From: Geodermatophilaceae bacterium
GTDB taxonomy: Bacteria > Actinomycetota > Actinomycetes > Mycobacteriales > Geodermatophilaceae
Assembly: GCA_013812385.1 (NCBI GenBank)
Contig: JACCTM010000165.1
Location: 1 to 17,513, forward strand
DNA: 17,513 nt
Direction: 5' to 3'
Positions 11,207 to 17,513 of this stretch are shown piece after piece. Numbering within the stretch: the stretch's first letter is position 1; each line of letters opens with the position of its first letter. A program made the translations under genes and the position numbers. The notes beneath the pieces were generated by a model. That model searched no databases, had not been told where the DNA came from, and saw only the letters and a list, made by a program, of their open reading frames with translations.

Positions 11207-12145
11207 ATGTCGACATACGCATCTTCCGGATGGCGGGACGCCAGCACAGCATGGAACAGCCTGGTCGCCGCCGCTGCCGAAGCAGTCCGCGACGCCACCG
11301 GGCAACAAGGACCTGAAGGCCGTGCGGGGAATGGACCCGGCGCCCGCGCACACCGCGGGCACCGCCGACATGACCGTGGACATCGTGGACATGACCACGG
11401 ACACGAGCACGGCCACCGCCACGGTCGGCGCCATGATGGCGCCGCGGAAGGCAGTTTCGGTTTCGATCGCACCGAAGGCGGCCCGGGATTCCCGTTCGGA
11501 CCCGCAGAGTTCTTCGGACCAGGCGGGCCAGGCGGGCCAGGCGGCCATCAGCACGAGCATGGCGGACATCCGGGTCATGGCGGCCCCGGCTTCGGTCCTC
11601 CCGGCCCATGGCGAGCACGCGGACGGGGCCGAGGCCGCGGTGCCCGGCGTCGGGGGGACGTACGCGCAGCCATCCTGGTCCTGCTCGACGAGCAGCCGCG
11701 GCACGGGTACGAGCTGATCAGTGAGATCAGTGAGCGCAGCGGCGGCGTGTGGCGGCCCAGTCCTGGCACGGTCTACCCGACCCTGTCCCAACTCGAAGAC
11801 GAGGGCCTGATCACCCTCGATCGCCTTGATGGGCGAAAGACCGCGACGCTGACCGACCAAGGACGCGCTTACATCGAGGAGAACCGGGCCCAGCTCGGCG
11901 AACCGTGGACCGATGTGGCCGGCGACGTCCGCGCCGAGAACCGCACGTTGGCCAGCGTCATCGCCCAGGTCGGGATGGCCGCCAGCACGGTGGCCCTGCA
12001 CGGGACACCCGAGCAGGCCACCCAAGCGGCCGAGATCCTCGAGCAGACCCGCCAGAAGCTTTACGGCCTGATGGCTCAGCCCAAGGTCCCCGAGCAGCCG
12101 GCCGCGCAGGAGAATTCCGGGGGACCGCCGGACCCGACGGCCTGA
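11207..12145 (+). CDS. PadR-family regulator with long His/Gly-rich N-terminal region
   Basis: A 312-residue protein. The PadR winged helix lies at about 148-220: RRGDVRAAILVLL, PRHGYELISEISERSGG, WRPSPGTVYPTLSQLEDEGLI, then a wing rich in charged residues. A C-terminal helix (about 240-292) would form the dimer interface. The first 145 residues are unusual. A His-rich tract (11 His between 49 and 76, mostly as H-G and H-x-H) is followed by a Gly/Pro/Phe segment, a second cluster (5 His in 114-124) and an Arg/Gly tail. E. coli YqjI, a nickel-responsive PadR repressor, has a comparable His-rich N-terminus. Metal sensing is thus plausible but not shown. GGAG lies 8 bases before the ATG. It is divergent from the SDR gene, and its operator-like palindrome lies between. 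Confidence 0.9.
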   Translation: MSTYASSGWRDASTAWNSLVAAAAEAVRDATGQQGPEGRAGNGPGARAHRGHRRHDRGHRGHDHGHEHGHRHGRRHDGAAEGSFGFDRTEGGPGFPFGPAEFFGPGGPGGPGGHQHEHGGHPGHGGPGFGPPGPWRARGRGRGRGARRRGDVRAAILVLLDEQPRHGYELISEISERSGGVWRPSPGTVYPTLSQLEDEGLITLDRLDGRKTATLTDQGRAYIEENRAQLGEPWTDVAGDVRAENRTLASVIAQVGMAASTVALHGTPEQATQAAEILEQTRQKLYGLMAQPKVPEQPAAQENSGGPPDPTA

Positions 12146-12160
12146 TAGCCCCCCGGGACT

Positions 12161-12217
12161 GATGTCGTAGGTCTGCAGGCAACACTCCCAGCGAGTCCCC
12201 TGCAAACCTGCGACATC
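12161..12217. repeat. Long inverted repeat after padR (hairpin, possible terminator or REP-like element)
   Basis: GATGTCGTAGGTCTGCAGG (12161-12179) pairs with CCTGCAAACCTGCGACATC (12199-12217): 17 of 19 are Watson-Crick pairs, one is a G-T wobble and one a mismatch. The 19-base loop holds a further 4-bp stem, ACTC-CCAGC-GAGT (12184-12196). It lies between the convergent padR and glpD genes. There is no T-tract on either side. The length and near-perfection exceed an ordinary terminator. Confidence 0.6.
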
Positions 12218-12269
12218 TGGGTGGGTACTGGCGAGAAGCTCGACTCCTACAGTGCTCCGGAAGCGTGCT

Positions 12270-13802
12270 TCAGTCGGTGCTGACTTCGTCGAGTACCTGC
12301 GCGGCGACCGGAAGGGCAGCGGATCGGTCTCGCGGCACCAGCCCGATCCGGGTGCGCCGGTCCAACAGGTCGTCCACCGTCAAAGCCAGCTCATGGCGTA
12401 CGGCGTATCGGAGTTCGGCGATCGTCACCGGCAGGCCAGGCACGACTGGCTGCCTGCCATCGAGGCCTCCCTCGGCGGCCACCCGTTCCGCCTCGGTGCC
12501 GTACCGCGCCACCAGCCATGGCGCGGCATCCAAGGCGCCCAGCCGGTCCGGCGCAGCCGCTCCGATCAAGGGCAGCCCGCGCGTTCGACAACGGGCGTGC
12601 ATACCGAGTTGCGCCACCACCAGATCGACCGCCTCCTCGGCCATCGCCCGGTAGGTGGTCAATTTGCCGCCAGTGATCGTGAGGACGCCGGCTGAGTCCC
12701 GGCTGATCAGGTGCCTCCGGGACAGATCCGCACTGCCAGCGCAGGCCAGCCCGGCTACCAGCGGGCGCAACCCGGCGAAGGATCCGTCCACATCGGCGGG
12801 AGTCAGCGGGCGGTCCAGCGCGGTGCTGATGGTCTCGAGCAGCAGGTCGATCTCGGTGCACGCCGGACGTGGGTCTTCCTGCGAGACTTGGCCCTCGACC
12901 GGCTCGTCAGTGATCCCTATGTAGCTGCGGCCATCAGTTTGGGGCAACGCGAAGACGTACCGGCTCATCGACCCCGCAAGCGGCACTGTCAGGGCTGCCC
13001 GAGGAGCCCCGAGCAGCTCACTGCTGACCACGAGATGGGACCCTCGGCTCGGGCGCAGCGACACTCCGCTGGCGAGTTCGCCGGCCCAGACACCAGTCGC
13101 GTTCACGACCGAACGAGCCGAGATGGACAGCGGCTGTCCCGGAGCGGCCATGCGGTCGACCAGCTCGGCACCGTCGGCACTCAGCGCCGTCGCCTCCACC
13201 CGGGTCAGGATGGAGGCGCCGTACACCACCGCCGTACGGGCCAACCCGAGGACGAGCCGGGCGTCGTCGACCAGCTGCCCGTCCCAGAAGACCAGGCCGC
13301 CGCGGGCCGCAGCGTGCAGCCCCGGGACGATCTGGCGCGCACGGTGTTCGTCGACGTACCGGGCGCGGGGAAGGCTGCCAACCCCTCCGGGTAGTCCGAC
13401 CCGGAGAAGATCTCCCCCGCCGGTGCCGAGCCGTCCGAGTGCGACTGCGGATCGGCCGGCCGTCGATGGGATCAGGAACGGCAGCGGCGCAACGAGGTGC
13501 GGCGCCGTGCGGGTCATCAGGATGGCCCGCTCTCGCGCGCTGGCCCGCGCCAGGCTCAACTCCCCGTGAGCGAGGTAACGAAGCCCGCCATGTACGAGCT
13601 TGCTGCTCCAACGGCTGGTGCCCTGAGCCAGATCTCCGCGTTCGACCAGTGCGACCCGCAGCCCGCGGCTGGCCGCATCCAGTGCGATGCCTGCACCGGT
13701 GACTCCGCCCCCAACGACCAGGAGGTCCACTCCGGTGCGGGCCACGGACTCGAGGTCACCGGCTCGCCGCACCGCATCAAGGGACGGCCACGGGATCTGC
13801 AC
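12270..13802 (-). CDS. glpD: Glycerol-3-phosphate dehydrogenase (FAD, aerobic type)
   Basis: Oxidises sn-glycerol 3-phosphate to dihydroxyacetone phosphate at the membrane, passing electrons to quinone. In this 510-residue protein the FAD dinucleotide-binding motif is LLVVGGGVTGAGIALDAASRG (about 27-47). The family signature GTSRWSSKLVHGGLRYL follows (61-77), with NATGVWAG, then SYIGITDEP, and ITGGKLTTYRAMAEEAVD near 370-390. The C-terminal domain is shorter than in the ~560-580-residue enzymes. The start is GTG 13802 with a GGAG close upstream; a GTG 10 codons downstream is the alternative. It is divergent from an alkyl-DHAP-synthase-like flavoprotein; I recall mycobacterial glpD1 having a similar neighbour. 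Confidence 0.93.
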   Translation of the reverse strand: MQIPWPSLDAVRRAGDLESVARTGVDLLVVGGGVTGAGIALDAASRGLRVALVERGDLAQGTSRWSSKLVHGGLRYLAHGELSLARASARERAILMTRTAPHLVAPLPFLIPSTAGRSAVALGRLGTGGGDLLRVGLPGGVGSLPRARYVDEHRARQIVPGLHAAARGGLVFWDGQLVDDARLVLGLARTAVVYGASILTRVEATALSADGAELVDRMAAPGQPLSISARSVVNATGVWAGELASGVSLRPSRGSHLVVSSELLGAPRAALTVPLAGSMSRYVFALPQTDGRSYIGITDEPVEGQVSQEDPRPACTEIDLLLETISTALDRPLTPADVDGSFAGLRPLVAGLACAGSADLSRRHLISRDSAGVLTITGGKLTTYRAMAEEAVDLVVAQLGMHARCRTRGLPLIGAAAPDRLGALDAAPWLVARYGTEAERVAAEGGLDGRQPVVPGLPVTIAELRYAVRHELALTVDDLLDRRTRIGLVPRDRSAALPVAAQVLDEVSTD

Positions 13803-13835
13803 GGCTCCAGCATGTCGTCAGCGACCGGTCGTGCT

Positions 13836-13867
13836 GCAACTTAGGACGACGGCTTACTGAGTAAACT
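13836..13867. promoter_or_regulatory. Overlapping divergent promoters of glpD and the AGPS-like gene
   Basis: Plus strand: TAAACT (13862-13867) ends 8 bases before ATG 13876, giving a leaderless message. Minus strand: TTTACT, a 16-base spacer and TAAGTT form a promoter for glpD with a leader of roughly 30 bases. The short palindrome TTACT-G-AGTAA (13854-13864) is shared by the plus-strand -10 and minus-strand -35, so one bound regulator could affect both genes. Confidence 0.45.
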
Positions 13868-13875
13868 CCCCTCTC

Positions 13876-15519
13876 ATGACCGCAGCTGAGGAGCGCATCG
13901 AACTCAGCCCGACCGGCTGGGGTCACACCGAGAGCGCGCACGACCTGCCCAACGCCGGGCGGAAGTGGCTCCGCCGCGAGATCGGCTGGACTCCGCGGGA
14001 CACGCCGGCCGAGGCACTGGCCGCGATCACGACGACGGCCACCCGGCTCCAGGACGCCAGCAGTTCCGCACTGATCAAGATCGTGGGTGAGGACCAGGTC
14101 CGCACCGACGGCCCCAGTCGGCTCCGACGCGGATCCGGGCGCAGCTACCTCGATCTGATTCGACGGCGCAGCGGCGACGTCTCCGGCCTGCCCGACGCGG
14201 TCGTCCTACCCGGTTCCCATGACGAGGTCCTGGCGGTGCTGAGCCGCTGCGTCGAGGACGACATCGCGGTGGTGCCCTTCGGTGGCGGCACCAGCGTGGT
14301 CGGCGGCCTGGCCGGAGGCGGCGGCGAGCACCGCGCCGTCGTCGCTCTGGACGTCGCCCGGCTCAACTCCATCGACTCGATCGACGCCAAGTCCCTGCTG
14401 GTGACCGCCGGAGCGGGGCTGCGGGGGCCCGAGTTCGAAGCCCGAATGGCTCGCTACGGCCTGACCCTCGGCCACTTCCCGCAGAGCTATGAGTTCGCCA
14501 CGCTCGGCGGGTACGCCGCGACCCGATCGGTCGGACAGGCCTCGACCGGGTACGGGCGGTTCGACGAACTGGTCTCCGGCGCGCGGCTGGCCACCCCGGT
14601 CGGGAGTTGGCAGGTCGGGCGGCCACCGGCCAGCGCCGCCGGCCCAGACCTGCTCGGCCTGGTGCTCGGCTCCGAGGGCATCCTCGGCGTGATCACCGAC
14701 CTGACCCTGCGGGTCCGGCCGGCACCGGAGACCAAGCACTACGAGGGCTGGTCGTTCCGGTCGCTACCCCGCGCGCTCGAGGGTTTGAGGCAGCTGGCCC
14801 GCGCCGAACTGCTCCCCGATATCGCCCGGCTTTCCGACCCCGACGAGACCCGCGCCAACATCGTTCTAGCTGCAAGCTCCAAAGCGAATGCGTTGCAAAA
14901 GATTCTGCGTGCGCGTGGACATGGCGCCGGGTGCCTGCTCATCGTGGGCTGGGAGGGCGACCCCGACTCCGTCGGCGTACGACGGCGTGCGGCCAGTTCG
15001 CTGCTTCGCCGCTGCGAGGCCGTACGGATCGGCCGGTCGGTCGGGCAGAGCTGGCTGGCCAACCGGTACTCAGGTCCGTACCTGCGCGATGCTCTGCTCG
15101 ACGTCGGACTGCTGGTCGAGACCCTGGAGACCGCAGCCTCCTGGTCGGATCTGGCCGAGGTCTACCAGACCACCCGAGAGGCGCTGATCGCCGCACTGTC
15201 CACAGCTGACAAGAAACCGCTGGTCATGTGCCATGTGTCGCATGTCTATCCGACCGGTGCCTCGCTGTATTTCACCGTGCTGGCCGACCGCGACGATGAT
15301 CGACCGCTGCAGCAGTGGTTGCTGGCCAAGCGAGCCGCCACCGATGCGTTGCTGTCCGTGGGCGGAGTGCTGACCCACCATCACGCCGTCGGTATCGACC
15401 ATGCCCCGTGGCTGTCCCGGGAGATCGGTGACCTGGGCGTCGCCGTACTGCACGCGGTCAAGGACCGACTCGACCCGACCGGGATCTGCAACCCCGGCGT
15501 GCTCTTCGGTCGCCCGTAG
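13876..15519 (+). CDS. FAD-linked oxidoreductase, alkyldihydroxyacetonephosphate synthase-like
   Basis: A 547-residue flavoprotein of the vanillyl-alcohol-oxidase fold. The PCMH-type FAD domain shows LPDAVVLPGSHDEVLAVL (105-122) and VVPFGGGTSVVGGL (132-145). It continues with the AGPS-like HFPQSYEFATLGGYAATRSVGQ region (200-221) and LLGLVLGSEGILGVITD (259-275). The C-terminal cap contains LTHHHAVGIDHAPWL (499-513), equivalent to the triple-His motif of alkyl-DHAP synthase, and RLDPTGICNPGVLF (531-544). AGPS exchanges the acyl chain of acyl-DHAP for a fatty alcohol to make ether lipid. Divergence from glpD, the enzyme that makes DHAP, fits a role around this metabolite. The true reaction in actinobacteria is not settled. 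ATG 13876 follows TAAACT by 8 bases. Confidence 0.87.
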   Translation: MTAAEERIELSPTGWGHTESAHDLPNAGRKWLRREIGWTPRDTPAEALAAITTTATRLQDASSSALIKIVGEDQVRTDGPSRLRRGSGRSYLDLIRRRSGDVSGLPDAVVLPGSHDEVLAVLSRCVEDDIAVVPFGGGTSVVGGLAGGGGEHRAVVALDVARLNSIDSIDAKSLLVTAGAGLRGPEFEARMARYGLTLGHFPQSYEFATLGGYAATRSVGQASTGYGRFDELVSGARLATPVGSWQVGRPPASAAGPDLLGLVLGSEGILGVITDLTLRVRPAPETKHYEGWSFRSLPRALEGLRQLARAELLPDIARLSDPDETRANIVLAASSKANALQKILRARGHGAGCLLIVGWEGDPDSVGVRRRAASSLLRRCEAVRIGRSVGQSWLANRYSGPYLRDALLDVGLLVETLETAASWSDLAEVYQTTREALIAALSTADKKPLVMCHVSHVYPTGASLYFTVLADRDDDRPLQQWLLAKRAATDALLSVGGVLTHHHAVGIDHAPWLSREIGDLGVAVLHAVKDRLDPTGICNPGVLFGRP

Positions 15520-15543
15520 GCCATTCCGCGAGCTGGAGTGGCC

Positions 15544-15549
15544 TACCCT
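15544..15549 (+). promoter_or_regulatory. -10 hexamer of arginine deiminase gene (leaderless)
   Basis: TACCCT ends 6 bases before GTG 15556. The gap to the upstream gene is only 36 bases, so the gene may also be reached by read-through. Confidence 0.45.
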
Positions 15550-15555
15550 GCCGGG

Positions 15556-16788
15556 GTGACCGAACAGGCGTACGCCGACAGTGAGGTCGGCCGGCTCCGC
15601 ACCGTTCTGCTGCATCGCCCGGGGCCCGAACTCAAGCGGCTGACCCCGCGCAACAACGACGCACTGCTCTTCGACGACATCCCGTGGGTGTCCCGGGCAC
15701 AGGAGGAGCACGACGCCTTCGCCGCGTCCCTGCAAGCCCATGACGTCGAGGTGCTCTATGTCGACCGGCTGCTGACCGCCGTCATGGCCGTTCCGGAAGC
15801 GCGCGCCGATGTGATCGCGGGAGCGGTGAATGACCCGCGCCTGGGAGTGACCTTGCGCGATGTCGCCGCCGGATACCTTGCGGAGCTCGGTGCCGAGGAC
15901 CTCTCCGCTGCCCTGATTGCTGGAGTGGCCCACGACGAGTTGCCGGGCGCACGAGGCCTTGCCCACCAACTCATGCCCACCGCGGAGTTCGTGATCCCGC
16001 CGCTACCCAATCTGTTGTTCACCAGGGACTCCTCCGTCTGGGTAGGCGGTCAGGTGGCGGTGACTTCGCTGGCCATGCCCGCCCGCGGCCGCGAGACCAC
16101 GCTGACTCAGGCGATCTACACCCACCATCCCCGGTTCGTCGGCATACAACGTCTGTACGGACCGAGCCTGGAGCACATGGAAGGCGGCGACGTACTGCTT
16201 CTCGCGCGCGGGGTTGTCGCCGTCGGCGTCGGGGAACGTACTACACCTGCAGGCGCAGAACGGTTGGCCCGCAGAGTATTTCATCGCGGTCTCGCGCACA
16301 CGGTGCTGGTTGTACCGATCCCCCAAGAGCGGGCGACGATGCACCTGGACACGATCTGCACGATGGTCGACATCGACGCGGTCCTGATGTACCCCAACGT
16401 GGCCGCCGACCTGATGGCGTGGACCCTCACCGAACCCGACGGGCTTCCGCCCGAAGCTGCCGATGAGGACGGCGAACTCACCATCACCGGCCCCGAACCC
16501 TTCCTCGTCGCGGCCTCCAAGGCGATGGAGATCGACCGGCTGCGGGTGATCGACACCGGTCTCGACCCGATCACCGCCGAGCGGGAGCAGTGGGACGACG
16601 GCAACAACACCCTGGCCGTGGCACCGCGGCTGGCCGTCGCCTACGAACGCAACGTGGTGACCAATGCGGCCCTCGAGGCCCAGGGGATCGAGGTCCTGCG
16701 CCTGGCCGGCAGTGAGCTGGGAAGCGGGCGTGGCGGGCCCCGGTGCATGTCGTGCCCCATCTTGCGCGACCCGGTCAGCACCGCCTAG
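15556..16788 (+). CDS. arcA: Arginine deiminase
   Basis: Hydrolyses L-arginine to citrulline and ammonia. The protein has 410 residues, close to the usual ~400-418. N-terminal SEVGRLRTVLLHRPGPELKRLTPRN and PNLLFTRDSSVWVG (catalytic Asp in FTRD) are diagnostic. So are HMEGGDVLLLA, MHLDTICTMVD (catalytic His), REQWDDGNNTLA and the terminal GRGGPRCMSCP, with nucleophile C397. The frame is open six codons further upstream (GTG 15538), but GTG 15556 gives the canonical N-terminus and has TACCCT 6 bases before it. No arcB, arcC or arcD is nearby, so the ATP-yielding deiminase pathway is not encoded here as an operon. It converges on the kynureninase gene. Confidence 0.94.
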   Translation: MTEQAYADSEVGRLRTVLLHRPGPELKRLTPRNNDALLFDDIPWVSRAQEEHDAFAASLQAHDVEVLYVDRLLTAVMAVPEARADVIAGAVNDPRLGVTLRDVAAGYLAELGAEDLSAALIAGVAHDELPGARGLAHQLMPTAEFVIPPLPNLLFTRDSSVWVGGQVAVTSLAMPARGRETTLTQAIYTHHPRFVGIQRLYGPSLEHMEGGDVLLLARGVVAVGVGERTTPAGAERLARRVFHRGLAHTVLVVPIPQERATMHLDTICTMVDIDAVLMYPNVAADLMAWTLTEPDGLPPEAADEDGELTITGPEPFLVAASKAMEIDRLRVIDTGLDPITAEREQWDDGNNTLAVAPRLAVAYERNVVTNAALEAQGIEVLRLAGSELGSGRGGPRCMSCPILRDPVSTA

Positions 16789-16789
16789 C

Positions 16790-16839
16790 ACCATCCACTC
16801 GCCCGCCCACTGCGCGGTTATTCGCACACCGCGACGGTG
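16790..16839. terminator. Convergent terminator region between arcA and kynureninase
   Basis: A perfect hairpin, CGCGGT-N9-ACCGCG (16813-16833), lies in the 54-base gap. It is enclosed by a possible outer CACC/GGTG pairing (16790-16793 with 16836-16839). There is no T-tract. Confidence 0.4.
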
Positions 16840-16842
16840 GGG

Positions 16843-17513
16843 CTAGGTGTTGCCGAGGGTGGCCGCAAAGATGTCCATGGCGGTCCAGACTTCCGCGTAC
16901 GACGTCGTCAGCGGGGACAGGCCCAGCCGGATCAGGTCGGGGTTGCGGAAATCCGGTACGACGCCCGCGACTACCAACCGCCTGGTCACGTCTTCGGCTC
17001 CGGCGCACCGGATCGTCACGTGCCCGCCCCGCTGGGCGGCGGCACGGGGGCTGGCCACACCGGCCCCGAGCGGGACCAGTCTCTCGTCGGCCAGCGCAAT
17101 CGCGTACTCGGTGAGGTCGACGGCCTTGTCCCGGATCCGTTCCAGTCCGGCCTCGGTGATCACGGCCAGCCCCTCCTGCACCGCGACGATCCCCAGCACC
17201 GACGGAGTCCCGCTCAGCATCCTCCGGATGTCGGGCGCCGGTTCGTAGCTCGCGGCCATGGCGAAAACGTCCGCTGCCCCGAACCAGCCCGTGATTGGCT
17301 GCGACACCGTCGAAAGGTGCTGCGCAGCAACGTAGATAAAGGCGGGAGCTCCAGGTCCGGCATTGAGATATTTGTACGTACAGCCCACCGCGAAGTCCAC
17401 CTGCGCCTCGTCCAACGACATCGCGACAACGCCGGCGGAATGGCACAGATCCCAGACCACGACCCCACCGGACTGGTGCACAGCAGCCGTGATTCCGGTC
17501 AGGTCGGCAAGAA
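16843..17513 (-). CDS. kynU: Kynureninase, N-terminal part beyond window edge
   Basis: A PLP-dependent enzyme of tryptophan catabolism that cleaves kynurenine to anthranilate and alanine. About 222 C-terminal residues are visible, entering at LADLTGITAAVHQSGG. VVVWDLCHSAGVVAM holds the Asp that binds the PLP ring nitrogen. VDFAVGCTYKYLNAGPGAPAF holds the PLP-binding Lys (in TYKYLN), and ITGWFGAADVFAM with YEPAPDIRRMLSGTPSV follow. The end, VVPDFRNPDLIRLGLSPLTTSYAEVWTAMDI, is the family C-terminal domain with its substrate-binding Arg. The start is outside the window, so its operon cannot be seen. Confidence 0.93.
   Translation of the reverse strand, partial: LADLTGITAAVHQSGGVVVWDLCHSAGVVAMSLDEAQVDFAVGCTYKYLNAGPGAPAFIYVAAQHLSTVSQPITGWFGAADVFAMAASYEPAPDIRRMLSGTPSVLGIVAVQEGLAVITEAGLERIRDKAVDLTEYAIALADERLVPLGAGVASPRAAAQRGGHVTIRCAGAEDVTRRLVVAGVVPDFRNPDLIRLGLSPLTTSYAEVWTAMDIFAATLGNT

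Noticed and set aside
11088..11618. 177-codon upstream extension of the SDR frame
   Set aside because: It runs through the padR promoter and antisense to padR, and the SDR fold and a -10 hexamer both place the start at 11087.
11165..12205. 346-codon open frame on the minus strand opposite padR
   Set aside because: padR has a clear winged-helix domain in the plus frame; the antisense frame shows only compositional bias.

Overview
The window is high-GC DNA (roughly two thirds G+C by eye) from an actinobacterium. This rests on the codon usage, an actinobacterial-type GroES, an arginine deiminase and a glpD / alkyl-DHAP-synthase-like pair that resemble what I recall from mycobacteria, and many TANNNT -10 hexamers placed 6-8 bases before start codons, which implies leaderless mRNAs. 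I cannot name the genus. The DNA is densely coding: 18 protein genes (two cut by the window edges), no rRNA, tRNA, CRISPR or insertion sequence, and no gene-free stretch above 300 bases.

Layout. 1-945: a class I SAM methyltransferase (-, partial) divergent from a GroES-like chaperonin (+). 1137-2084: prephenate dehydratase pheA (-). 2273-4104: larC (nickel-pincer cofactor nickel insertion) overlapping by 4 bases a GDT1/TMEM165-type metal transporter. 4211-8467: a homogentisate catabolism island with an IclR-type regulator (+), fumarylacetoacetase (-) coupled to an unrecognised conserved protein (-), and, divergent from these, homogentisate 1,2-dioxygenase (+). A perfect palindrome, CGGACAC-TC-GTGTCCG, lies in the divergent promoter region. 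8479-9053: a Doc toxin / ribbon-helix-helix antitoxin pair (-). 9201-10163: a quinone-oxidoreductase-like MDR enzyme (+), convergent with an SDR dehydrogenase (10191-11087, -). 11207-12145: a PadR regulator with a long His/Gly-rich N-terminus (+), followed by a 57-base inverted repeat. 12270-15519: glpD (-) divergent from an alkyl-DHAP-synthase-like flavoprotein (+). 15556-16788: a lone arginine deiminase (+). 16843-17513: the C-terminal part of kynureninase (-).

How the genes work together. The dioxygenase opens homogentisate to maleylacetoacetate, and fumarylacetoacetase cleaves fumarylacetoacetate to fumarate and acetoacetate. The cis-trans isomerase normally needed between them (glutathione-dependent MaiA) is absent, and actinobacteria lack glutathione. 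The unrecognised 292-residue protein translated just ahead of fumarylacetoacetase is therefore the most interesting gene here and a candidate for the missing step or an accessory role. LarC and the GDT1-like transporter suggest a metal-cofactor unit, and the His-rich PadR protein recalls the nickel-responsive regulator YqjI. GlpD and the AGPS-like protein suggest glycerol-3-phosphate / DHAP or ether-lipid chemistry.

The strongest non-genic signals are the repeated leaderless-promoter spacing at about ten genes, a GC-rich palindromic repeat whose copies flank fumarylacetoacetase in inverted orientation, the hmgA operator palindrome, and the long inverted repeat after padR.
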